Part shown: positions 35,201 to 41,614 of the stretch, piece by piece
Layout of the letters: each line of letters opens with the position of its first letter
Position numbering within the stretch: position 1 is the first letter of the stretch
Origin: Pelosinus baikalensis
GTDB taxonomy: Bacteria > Bacillota > Negativicutes > DSM-13327
NCBI RefSeq assembly: GCF_020819555.1
Contig: NZ_JAJHJB010000010.1
Span: forward strand, 62,001 to 126,000
Direction of reading: 5' to 3'
Length of the DNA stretch: 64,000 bases
The notes under the pieces: model-generated
The model's input: the letters and a program-made list of their open reading frames with translations, nothing else
Database searches by the model: none
Told to the model about the DNA's origin: nothing
Translations under genes and position numbers: made by a program

Positions 35201-35594
35201 CGTGGATATCAGCACAGAAGCCGGGCAAGCCATGCAACAATCTTCAAAAACTCGCTTTTTTAAGGGGACAACACAGGACTTTGCCAGGGAATTAGCGGTA
35301 AAGCCTCTGCAGATTGATATGCTATTCATCGATGCCGATCATTCGCAGGCGGCGGTGTTGCAGGACTTTCTGAATTTTTTCCCTTTTGTGGCTCCCCACG
35401 GTCTCATTTTGCTGCACGATACCCATCCGAAAGACGAGGCTATGATGGACCCCAATTGGTGCGGAACCGCTTGTCAGGCGATAGAAATCTTGGCACAGGA
35501 CACCCGCGCCTATGAATTAATGACGATTCCCGTTGCTCCTGGTTTAACAATTTGCCGCAAACGGCAGGCACAATTATCCTGGCGGGAAAAGTAA
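32259..35594 (+). CDS. Giant multidomain glycosyltransferase with C-terminal methyltransferase-like domain
   Basis: This 1111-residue cytoplasmic protein builds or decorates a surface glycan. Three GT-A/family 2-like segments are visible. One covers residues 4-250 (CICQIYNE, YDDGSTDGS at 38-46, LWLDADEV). A second spans about 262-480 (FSIVCLVYKS, then FINSDMAFTPGW), and a third about 670-920 (KISIIMTTFQRVHLLRWGL, VIVVNDGLQDE, GGYDEDFVGMAYDDNDF). Between them, 490-660 resembles half of another glycosyltransferase fold. The end (about 945-1105) is a class I methyltransferase-like domain (KVYVELGLYRC, LVGVDIS, DMLFIDADHSQ, LLHDTHP). It sits between the sugar-nucleotide genes, so it may transfer the L-amino sugar among others. 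Acceptor and linkage are unknown. Confidence 0.88.
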   Translation: MKKYKIVCICQIYNEMCKGNLERFAAYVKPLVDDLVVYDDGSTDGSFEYMLQQTPYVLRAANNDFVNEQNHKQLLLQEALKLNPDFILWLDADEVLTANAANCLQNWCKTCEERQLDGVCFHELNLWRSHSWRRLDSLFDLGWFCRLWRVVPGICFSEPKPGLHQKPHPVTIQHMAWAEDIQVLHYGFASQQHLAYKYLVYRSHGQRGYDMLDRLISEESLTLAKVPCELFPEGLWIDDEAPKPLKFIEALAYVEQYRKEVFKPKFSIVCLVYKSVAWLDFVYEQVFRYTDMTDKEFFFVANDANDAVLSHLRDNYIPHYIYTNTPEQQEEWYVNNVYRAYNFAADKALGDFVVFINSDMAFTPGWFDHLWQAYNGTNCVVSRLVESGRLPSGQYGMERNFGRDYSSYQESQFQQYARELAEAKIADGGLFMPLLIRKEHFQRVGGYPEGQVLLGSDLYQPVIAQRGEACIAGDTVLMLKLQAVGIKHQTAFDSIVYHFQWGELGSLETLETTPSQVKVALVMGSIAAQDFGGALLKALPSSVGLDAPLAGIQDNYAAHSKSYLEEHYPEVEVIIQNATHMDIIDPNRYTIAFLQDDLRSAGAATDQQEATLQQASKLVTNSLQTAHSYAEYDFDVIPDTPDAMEKWHRLLTAVFQERRMAEQNRKRKITRPKISIIMTTFQRVHLLRWGLCSLTRQTIPFDFEVIVVNDGLQDETEEVCNEFKEKLNLKYVFTGHRNLNGKMVWRVPGFAMNIGVKHSSGDILIIGCAEMFHNNDTIAKLVPPILDNPKLLGIPVGKDDRDGAFLEYINNNDGTSDPDIYDKCIDLNVKLPFLMALHRSQYFTIGGYDEDFVGMAYDDNDFIQRLLSNGCNYCQTDASTVHLYHPRPDGYYVNGGPPEWEYNKNLYFSRIGQIVRNEGREWGIIKYEQVKEAEKFVKLNWHEDFIVHLAGVIQPKVYVELGLYRCYLFNRIIPFAEQLVGVDISTEAGQAMQQSSKTRFFKGTTQDFARELAVKPLQIDMLFIDADHSQAAVLQDFLNFFPFVAPHGLILLHDTHPKDEAMMDPNWCGTACQAIEILAQDTRAYELMTIPVAPGLTICRKRQAQLSWREK

Positions 35595-35615
35595 AATTTA
35601 TCCAAAAGCAATAAA

Positions 35616-35641
35616 GGGGAAGGGTTCATTGACCCTTCCCC
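35616..35641 (+). terminator. Hairpin after the giant glycosyltransferase gene
   Basis: GGGGAAGGGT pairs with ACCCTTCCCC across a 6-base loop, 21 bases past the stop. The following tract is C/A-rich with few Ts, so termination may be partial. Confidence 0.55.
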
Positions 35642-35672
35642 CCTCAAAATTTAATGAAAAGAGGTTTAACTT

Positions 35673-35726
35673 GTGTCATCAAATATCCTGCTATTCAAGC
35701 CCGCTAAACATGATTGCGCTCCCTGA
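35673..35726 (+). other. Truncated mini-ORF with a ribosome site
   Basis: GTG 35673 with GAGG 8 bases upstream opens 17 codons (VSSNILLFKPAKHDCAP) and stops at TGA. The beginning looks like that of a real protein and may be the stump of a deleted gene in the glycan island. No continuation is recognisable in the next 110 bases. Confidence 0.2.
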
Positions 35727-35747
35727 CTAAGGTGAGGTCTGTTTGAT

Positions 35748-35779
35748 ATTAAAACTATTTCGTAATCCATAGTTTTAAT
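35748..35779 (+). other. 11-bp inverted repeat upstream of wecB-like gene
   Basis: ATTAAAACTAT and ATAGTTTTAAT are separated by 10 bases, about 65 bases before the epimerase start. It could be an operator or a weak terminator. Confidence 0.4.
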
Positions 35780-35843
35780 TACCTCCCAGGTTAAATTTTA
35801 ATCTTAGATCATAGACATTTGAAAAAAGAAGGGGGTTGCTGTG

Positions 35844-36920
35844 ATGAAGATTATGACCATTTTGGGTACACGTCCGGAAATTATTCGCTTAAGCCGGATT
35901 ATTCCTCTCCTGGACGACCTTTGTGAGCATATTCTTGTGCATACCGGCCAAAATTTTGACCGGACCTTGAGTGATATATTTTTCACTGAACTAAAGCTGC
36001 GTCCTCCGGATTATCTGCTGGACTGTCAAGCGCAGACCGCGATGGGCCAAATAGGCGAGATACTCCGCGGTTGTGAACAGGTAATGTTAAAGGAAAGACC
36101 CGATCGCCTACTGATACTGGGAGATACCAACAGCGCCTTAGCGGCGCTGGTCGCCAAACGGCTGCGCATTCCGGTTTACCACATGGAGGCAGGCAACCGT
36201 TGTTATGATGACCGGGTACCGGAAGAAATCAACCGCCGGATTGTCGATCATTGCAGCGATATTCTATTGCCTTACACGGAACGAAGCCGGGCTAATTTGC
36301 TGCGGGAAGGCATCGACGGCAATCGTATTTATGTTACGGGCAATCCCATTGGGGAGGTTCTCAGCCATTACGCAGACAATATTTTACAAAGCCAGGTGCT
36401 TCAGGCGATGGGTGTTGCCGCCCAAGGTTATTTTCTCGTAACCCTGCACCGGACGGAAAATGTCGACGATGGGGATCGTCTAGAGAAATTCATCACAGCC
36501 CTGCATAGACTCTATGCGGAATATGGGCTGCCGCTGATTTGCACTCTGCATCCCCGCACCCGCTCCCAGCTGGTAAAACAGAAAAGGACCTTTATAGGAA
36601 CAGGCATCCAGATCGTGGAACCATTAGGTCTGTTTGATTTCGTATTGTTGGAGCAAAACGCCTACTGTGTGTTGAGCGATAGCGGCACAGTTCAGGAGGA
36701 GTGCTGTCTTTATAAAACACCGAATGTGACGCTGCGGGATGTGACCGAACGACCGGAAACCTTGGAAGCTGGCAGCAATCTGCTTGCCGGCTGTGACCCC
36801 GCGGCAATCTTACGGGCTGTGCAAACAGTTTTACATCAAGGCCGGAACTGGCAGCCTCCGCGGGAATATCTTGTCGCAAATGTAAGCCAAAAAGTTCTTA
36901 AAATCCTACTAGGCATATAG
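35844..36920 (+). CDS. UDP-N-acetylglucosamine 2-epimerase family protein (WecB/FnlC/WbvD type)
   Basis: This non-hydrolysing sugar-nucleotide 2-epimerase has a GT-B fold. The 358-aa product has GTRPEIIRLSRIIPLL at the N-terminus, HTGQNFD, GDTNSALAA, HMEAGNRCYDDRVPEEINRR and LVTLHRTENVDD, and ends with the SDSGTVQEECCLY active-site region typical of the family. In company with the FnlA-like dehydratase and RmlD-like reductase, it most likely performs the last C2 epimerisation to UDP-L-QuiNAc or UDP-L-FucNAc rather than making ManNAc. ATG 35844 is preferred over GTG 35841 because of spacing to AGAAGGGGG. Base composition is clearly GC-richer than the flanking chromosome. Confidence 0.88.
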   Translation: MKIMTILGTRPEIIRLSRIIPLLDDLCEHILVHTGQNFDRTLSDIFFTELKLRPPDYLLDCQAQTAMGQIGEILRGCEQVMLKERPDRLLILGDTNSALAALVAKRLRIPVYHMEAGNRCYDDRVPEEINRRIVDHCSDILLPYTERSRANLLREGIDGNRIYVTGNPIGEVLSHYADNILQSQVLQAMGVAAQGYFLVTLHRTENVDDGDRLEKFITALHRLYAEYGLPLICTLHPRTRSQLVKQKRTFIGTGIQIVEPLGLFDFVLLEQNAYCVLSDSGTVQEECCLYKTPNVTLRDVTERPETLEAGSNLLAGCDPAAILRAVQTVLHQGRNWQPPREYLVANVSQKVLKILLGI

Positions 36921-37054
36921 AACCCATTGACAGCGGTTGGTTGCCCCGTTCCTTGAGGCTCGTGCTTTGTTTTCCATTCCCCCGTAAGTCCGGATGCGAA
37001 CGCGAGTTTAGGAAGGCAGTTCGGCCGCGTTGTTGTCAAACTGCTATAAAAACG

Positions 37055-37086
37055 AAAAAGGCCTTACGAAAAGTCGTAAAACCTTT
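37055..37086 (-). terminator. Terminator after tRNA-Arg(ACG)
   Basis: A 13-bp stem with G-U pairs (AAAGGUUUUACGA / UCGUAAGGCCUUU) is followed by UUCGUUUU on the minus strand, 10 bases past the tRNA. Confidence 0.8.
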
Positions 37087-37096
37087 GAAATAGCTA

Positions 37097-37173
37097 TGGT
37101 GACCCCGGCAGGATTCGAACCTGCGGCCTTTTGATTCGTAGTCAAACGCTCTATCCAGCTGGGCTACGGAGTC
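37097..37173 (-). tRNA. tRNA-Arg (anticodon ACG)
   Basis: The 77-base cloverleaf has acceptor GACTCCG/CGGGGTC, anticodon stem TTTGA/TCAAA around CTACGAA, discriminator A and an encoded CCA. Its 3' end points toward the GC-richer glycan island, the usual orientation for tRNA-associated insertions. Confidence 0.97.
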
Positions 37174-37232
37174 ATTGTGTAATTGCCTTACTTAAATAGT
37201 ATAATGGTTTTAACCAATTATGTCAACAGTTT

Positions 37233-37706
37233 TTATTTTATATTTTTATCCATAAAATCTGCAAGTGTTAGTTTCATTACTAACCGATTCTCCCCCGTCC
37301 CATATTCATTCTCTCTACGTTCTATAATCTGAAATCCAAGTTTTTTTTCATATATTGCGACTGCTGCAACGTTATTCGGATCTACTGTTAATTCAATTTC
37401 TGTAATATTTTCTTGATGCAAGCTTTTAAAACTCTCTTGTAGAAGTCTGGTTCCCAGCCCTTGCCCCCGACAATTTTTATCCGTGGATACGCCAACCATA
37501 TATGCTTTTTGAGGGCGCCCCCAATCTAACATGTATTGGATCAAGCCAACAATCTCTCGATCCTTGCGAATAATAAAAACACGCCCATGCCTGATGAATG
37601 GAACCAAATGCCATTTATTTAATCCACCGTCACCAAAGGCGCTTATTTCTAGCTCTACTAGTCGATTTATCAAAGCCGGTTCAACATTTTGCACCAACTC
37701 AATCAT
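37233..37706 (-). CDS. GNAT family N-acetyltransferase
   Basis: This is an acetyl-CoA-dependent acetyltransferase of the RimI-like GNAT fold, 157 aa. The acetyl-CoA binding motif A is VSTDKNCRGQGLGTRLLQES (about 74-93), and the C-terminal YEKKLGFQIIERR strand-helix is typical. The acceptor (a small molecule or a protein N-terminus) cannot be inferred. Its ATG overlaps the stop of the upstream racemase-like gene (ATGA), so the two are translationally coupled, which suggests the acetyl acceptor may be the racemase product. Confidence 0.9.
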   Translation of the reverse strand: MIELVQNVEPALINRLVELEISAFGDGGLNKWHLVPFIRHGRVFIIRKDREIVGLIQYMLDWGRPQKAYMVGVSTDKNCRGQGLGTRLLQESFKSLHQENITEIELTVDPNNVAAVAIYEKKLGFQIIERRENEYGTGENRLVMKLTLADFMDKNIK

Positions 37707-38785
37707 AATATCCCCCTTTTAAATTTTTTCGTAACATAACTAGAATCACTCACTGAAAGCAATCCAGAATAAGATAAGGAGAACTCAACATCATCTCCTA
37801 CCTTTATTTGCTCCTCACAATCTGTAATATCAAGAATTAAATGGTCACTACTTGCCCCCATAATTTTTATACTTTCCTTGACTGGAACAATCCCTTCTAC
37901 ATCCACATCTTGTTTGCCTAAAGCTAAAATCGCTCGATTCCGTACTCCTTTATCGATGAATTGAGGTATATTCCCAAATGCATCTCTACCAATATCCCCA
38001 GTCGGAACAGAAGGCTTACATTTTACCTCAATCACCTCAGCTCTAAGCAGAAAGGCATCCTGCAGCAACCAAGGTATTTTGCGATTATGAGTTGTATCCG
38101 TACCTAATAAAATACCCTCACCAATACGCAATTGATTAATTCCCACCGGAACATTATTCTTCTCTACCAAAGATAAACTGGAAGTTCCACCTCCTGAAAT
38201 TACTTCTAACTTGATTCCTACCTTTTTCTCTATCACATTTACTAATGTAACTAATACCCCTAGATTTTCTGGACTGGGTAAGATTCCACCAAAACATCCC
38301 ATATTGGTCCCCAAGCCTAATAAACGTACTCCTTTCAAACTAGAAATTTGCATCACAGCATCAAGAACTTGATCAATCATTAATCCTTCCCGAAGATCCC
38401 CTACATCTACCATTAAAATTATATTATGTCTTTTTCCTAAACTTTCGGCAGTTTCCGATAGAGCCTGGATTACTGTCATTTCCGAATTAATACTCGTATC
38501 GGCGTATCGAATAATCGTTTCAATATTACTTAACCGTGGAAGCCTCAATAAGGTTATTTCCTGGTTAAAATTTCGTTTGCGAAGTTCTATGATATTCTCA
38601 AGCCTAGCATCCGCTAAGCCATCAACGCCTCCTTCCACCATAGCTGATACAATCTGGTGCATAGCGCTAAACCCTTTAGTTACTCCCAATACTGAGATTC
38701 CCAAACGATGACATCTTTCTACGACTTGAGAAGTATTATATATAATTTTATCCAAATGAACTTCCAGAATTGTAGTATCATCCAT
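37703..38785 (-). CDS. Alanine/ornithine racemase family PLP enzyme
   Basis: This fold-type III PLP-dependent protein of the alanine racemase-like group most resembles ornithine racemase (Orr). The 360-aa product has the PLP lysine at position 37 (GVTKGFSA). It also has MVDVGDLREG, LGTNMGCFGG, and the phosphate-binding SGGGTSSL and RIGEGILLGT segments. A C-terminal beta domain is present (about 250-355). Canonical alanine racemase has its catalytic Tyr in the C-terminal domain, which I cannot assign here. Substrate is unknown; ornithine is a plausible guess given amino-acid fermentation. It is coupled to a GNAT acetyltransferase by a 4-base overlap. Confidence 0.8.
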   Translation of the reverse strand: MDDTTILEVHLDKIIYNTSQVVERCHRLGISVLGVTKGFSAMHQIVSAMVEGGVDGLADARLENIIELRKRNFNQEITLLRLPRLSNIETIIRYADTSINSEMTVIQALSETAESLGKRHNIILMVDVGDLREGLMIDQVLDAVMQISSLKGVRLLGLGTNMGCFGGILPSPENLGVLVTLVNVIEKKVGIKLEVISGGGTSSLSLVEKNNVPVGINQLRIGEGILLGTDTTHNRKIPWLLQDAFLLRAEVIEVKCKPSVPTGDIGRDAFGNIPQFIDKGVRNRAILALGKQDVDVEGIVPVKESIKIMGASSDHLILDITDCEEQIKVGDDVEFSLSYSGLLSVSDSSYVTKKFKRGIL

Positions 38786-38874
38786 ATTCTTCCCTCCGCT
38801 AGTACATCATTACGCGCCCCGCAATAATTGAATCATGAATACATCTATTTATAGTTTCTTACATTTTCAGTTTT

Positions 38875-39474
38875 TTATCTCACCTGCGCAAAATCAAAAT
38901 AAAAATTATGCTTCTGTTTATCCTTTGTAGAAATTGATAATATAACAGGTTTATCATAGACTATATTTTTTTCTAAAAAATATACATAGCATTGTAATCT
39001 ATATGTAGGTTTTTCAGTACTTTTTGCCATCTTTTCTGCTAAAGGAGGTATAACAACCTGATATGCTTTTATGGAGGCATCACCTTGCTTTAAAGTAACA
39101 ATAGCGTTCTGACCAAACTTCTCCTGAGAACCATACAAAGTCACGCTAAAGGTCAGATAACCATTATAATTTGTTAAGATATCTTCACTGTCCTCTAACT
39201 GAGGGCTTACTCCTTTCAAACGTTTCTCTCTCGCATCAGTGGCAATTAATAAAAACTTTGTATATAAATACGCCTTTTCGGAAAATTCATTAAGCCTTGG
39301 CGTTTTTTCTTCATAAGAAATCCATGGCAATAAGAACTCTTCCCATTCCATATGAGCATGCTTCTCCCCATAATGCTGTGCTGCTTTAATTTCATCTCTA
39401 TTAATAAGAGATATGGCAAAAGCCTGATTGCATACCAATGCCAGCAATACGAAAATGGACCCTAGTATTCTCAT
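38875..39474 (-). CDS. Secreted protein of unknown function
   Basis: I do not recognise this family. The 199-aa product begins with a clear signal peptide (MRILGSIFVLLALVCNQAFA, cleavage predicted after residue 20). The mature part is mixed alpha/beta with no cysteines and no visible catalytic motif. It contains aromatic-rich strands (NGYLTFSVTLYGS, YRLQCYVYFLEKN) that suggest a beta-sandwich. ATG 39474 has AGGAGGT upstream; the frame extends 23 codons further without support. It is a monocistronic unit. The 371-base gap upstream (39475-39845) shows no gene, only a short GC stem with T-tail near 39569-39585. Confidence 0.75.
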   Translation of the reverse strand: MRILGSIFVLLALVCNQAFAISLINRDEIKAAQHYGEKHAHMEWEEFLLPWISYEEKTPRLNEFSEKAYLYTKFLLIATDAREKRLKGVSPQLEDSEDILTNYNGYLTFSVTLYGSQEKFGQNAIVTLKQGDASIKAYQVVIPPLAEKMAKSTEKPTYRLQCYVYFLEKNIVYDKPVILSISTKDKQKHNFYFDFAQVR

Positions 39475-39845
39475 AATAGTACCTCCTAATGTTTCGATAT
39501 AATATCTTTCCGCCCAAAAAGCCTTGTACAATAGACATGCCACTGTCTTTACTATGCTTTCGTTTAAACAAAAAGGCAGAGCCTTCTATACAGACTCCAC
39601 CTTCCTTTCTTTATCTATATAGATTACTACGATCTAAAGATATCCAAGGATATAATATAAAATTTAATATACATCTCTTCCAAATAGCGTTTATAAATGT
39701 ACTAACATTATATAGAATATTTAAAATAAAATCAATAGAACAGAATAGAGCAATTGCGAATTACAGCAACGAGCATTCATTGCTGCTCATTAAGTCCTTT
39801 TTTCTTCAGCATTATTTACTAGGAAATTAAGTTTTTTTAGCTTTG

Positions 39846-40064
39846 CTAATATGATTCTCCACTACCCTCTTCTAATAACCAGAGTTCATCTTCTGGAACA
39901 ACAATCAATTTTTTATCATTGCCGCATTCTACTAAATATATCCAGTTGTAATTCAGGAATCGATAACTAACAATAACTCCTTTCACTAAAGAGCTTCCAA
40001 ATAATGTTCGCTTCTCAAAAGATACTTTATCGTTGTTTTTATATCTGTTAATTTTGTTATCCAC
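39846..40064 (-). CDS. Small hypothetical protein
   Basis: This 72-aa cytoplasmic-looking protein of unknown function starts at GTG 40064, for which AAGGAGGG lies 7 bases upstream; the in-frame ATG at 40070 sits too close to that site. It is basic at the N-terminus, with a central beta-strand pattern (VKGVIVSYRFLNYNWIYLVE) and an acidic end (PEDELWLLEEGSGESY). The layout resembles a small SH3-like or DUF-type beta-barrel, but no family is recognised. Confidence 0.6.
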   Translation of the reverse strand: MDNKINRYKNNDKVSFEKRTLFGSSLVKGVIVSYRFLNYNWIYLVECGNDKKLIVVPEDELWLLEEGSGESY

Positions 40065-40283
40065 TAGCATTCCCTCCTTGCTCGCTATTAATCTGTACCA
40101 GGCTGTAAAAGCAACTTACTTACAAGCATCAAAAAGCTGTTAATGTCATTATCAAACTTCCATTTACAGATATAGTTATTATGACCACTACATAAAAGAA
40201 ATATGACCTTCCAATATAGAAGTCTAATTAAATTTAAATTCTAACGCTGCATCTTCGAGGTGTTGTATTGCACTTTTAGACAA

Positions 40284-40313
40284 TAAAAAAAAGCTTGCAC
40301 AGTATGCAAACTT
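40284..40313 (-). terminator. Terminator after the tRNA Pro-Gly-Arg cluster
   Basis: A 9-bp stem (AAGUUUGCA / UGCAAGCUU, one G-U) is followed by a U-run on the minus strand, 13 bases past tRNA-Arg. Confidence 0.8.
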
Positions 40314-40325
40314 TCAACTTCTTAA

Positions 40326-40402
<77 letters not shown>

Positions 40403-40420
40403 ATATTTTTTTGAAATAAA

Positions 40421-40494
40421 TGGAGCGGGTGAAGGGAATCGAACCCTCGTAACTAGCTTGGAAGGCTAGCGCTCTACCATTGAGCTACACCCGC
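40421..40494 (-). tRNA. tRNA-Gly (anticodon TCC)
   Basis: The 74-base cloverleaf has acceptor GCGGGTG/CACCCGC, anticodon stem CTAGC/GCTAG around CTTCCAA, discriminator T and an encoded CCA. Confidence 0.97.
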
Positions 40495-40518
40495 ACATAA
40501 ATTGGATACTAATTTTGA

Positions 40519-40595
40519 TGGTCGGAGCGGCAGGATTCGAACCTGCGACCCCCTGGTCCCAAGCCAGGTGCTCTACCAAGCTGAGCCACGCCCCG
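40519..40595 (-). tRNA. tRNA-Pro (anticodon TGG)
   Basis: The 77-base cloverleaf has acceptor CGGGGCG/CGCTCCG, anticodon stem CCTGG/CCAGG around CTTGGGA, discriminator A and an encoded CCA. Confidence 0.97.
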
Positions 40596-40682
40596 TTAAT
40601 CACATTATCTATTATAATATATTCCAACGAGATTGTCAAATACTTTTTTTTGAAAGTATTTTTATGTCTACTCATAAATCAA

Positions 40683-40711
40683 CTGTAGCCGAGCATTATT
40701 CTCGGCTACAG
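40683..40711. other. Hairpin downstream of sdhB
   Basis: CTGTAGCCGAG and CTCGGCTACAG form an 11-bp perfect stem with a 7-base loop. It is 130 bases past the sdhB stop. There is no T-run, so it may be a weak terminator or a 3'-end stabiliser. Confidence 0.5.
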
Positions 40712-40841
40712 CCAACTCACAAATAATATAATAACATAATTTAATTATTATGTCAATAATATTTTCTAAAAATCTGCATATATCCCGGTGGTAAATTACT
40801 TACTTTTGCGGATACATGAGAACTTGCTAATGGCCTCTAGC

Positions 40842-41597
40842 TTACTTATTAAACAAGCTCTTAAGTGCTTGCTTATTCGTATCACGATTTAGTTTCGCAA
40901 TATACTCAGTCAGCTTAATATCTTTAGGGCATGCTTGTACGCAGTTTTGGCTATTGCCGCAACTTGCCAATCCACCCTTTTCCATCAATGCATCCAAGCG
41001 CTCTTCTTTCTGATATTCACCAATGGGGTGCAGATTAAAGAGATGTGCTTGTGCAATAGGAGCAGGCCCAATGAACTCGGAGCCCCGATTTACATTTGGA
41101 CAAGCATCCATGCAACAACCGCAAGTCATGCAGCGAGAAATTTCATAAGCTGTAGTTGCAGTTTTTGGATTCTGACGCGGAGCATCATTATGAACTTCCC
41201 AGGTTCCATCTACATCTACCCATCCATGTATGCGTTTTAAACTTTCAAACATTACCGAACGGTCAATCATAAGGTCACGGACAACAGGGAAGGTTCTAGA
41301 AGCACTTAAACGAATTGGTTGTTCTAGATGATCAATTAGAGCAGCACAAGCCTGTTGTGCTTTACCATTGATAACCATCATGCAAGCACCACAAACTTTT
41401 TCCAGACAGTTACATTCCCAAACAACAGCAGTTGTCTTTTTGCCGTCTTTTGTTACAGGGTTCTTTTGAATTTCCATAAGAGATGCAACGACATTAAGCG
41501 CAGGACGATAGTCAACTTCAAACTCTTCTGTATAGGGCTGGGAATTAGGACCATCTTGTCTTTCTATGATGAAATGTACTTTTTTTGTTTCTGCCAT
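40842..41597 (-). CDS. sdhB: Succinate dehydrogenase/fumarate reductase iron-sulfur subunit
   Basis: This is the electron-transfer subunit linking the flavoprotein to the quinone site. The 251-aa product has the [2Fe-2S] cysteines in CNCLEKVCGACMMVINGKAQ..C (about 66-89), then the ferredoxin-like clusters CMTCGCCMDACPN and CGNSQNCVQACPKDI. This matches the type B (SdhCAB) enzymes of Firmicutes. It is 17 bases after sdhA. In a fermenting anaerobe the complex mainly reduces fumarate, here probably supplied by aspartase and fumarase encoded at 44-47 kb. Confidence 0.97.
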   Translation of the reverse strand: MAETKKVHFIIERQDGPNSQPYTEEFEVDYRPALNVVASLMEIQKNPVTKDGKKTTAVVWECNCLEKVCGACMMVINGKAQQACAALIDHLEQPIRLSASRTFPVVRDLMIDRSVMFESLKRIHGWVDVDGTWEVHNDAPRQNPKTATTAYEISRCMTCGCCMDACPNVNRGSEFIGPAPIAQAHLFNLHPIGEYQKEERLDALMEKGGLASCGNSQNCVQACPKDIKLTEYIAKLNRDTNKQALKSLFNK

Positions 41598-41614
41598 TAT
41601 TATTTACCTCCTTC

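Noticed and set aside
37097..37173. Attachment-site repeat of tRNA-Arg at the far end of the glycan island
   Set aside because: I compared the tRNA 3' end with 29.8-30.3 kb by eye and saw no matching stretch, and no integrase gene is present.
39489..39830. 113-codon plus-strand ORF between two small genes
   Set aside because: It has no ribosome site and biased AT-driven composition, and it overlaps the promoter and ribosome site of the secreted protein.
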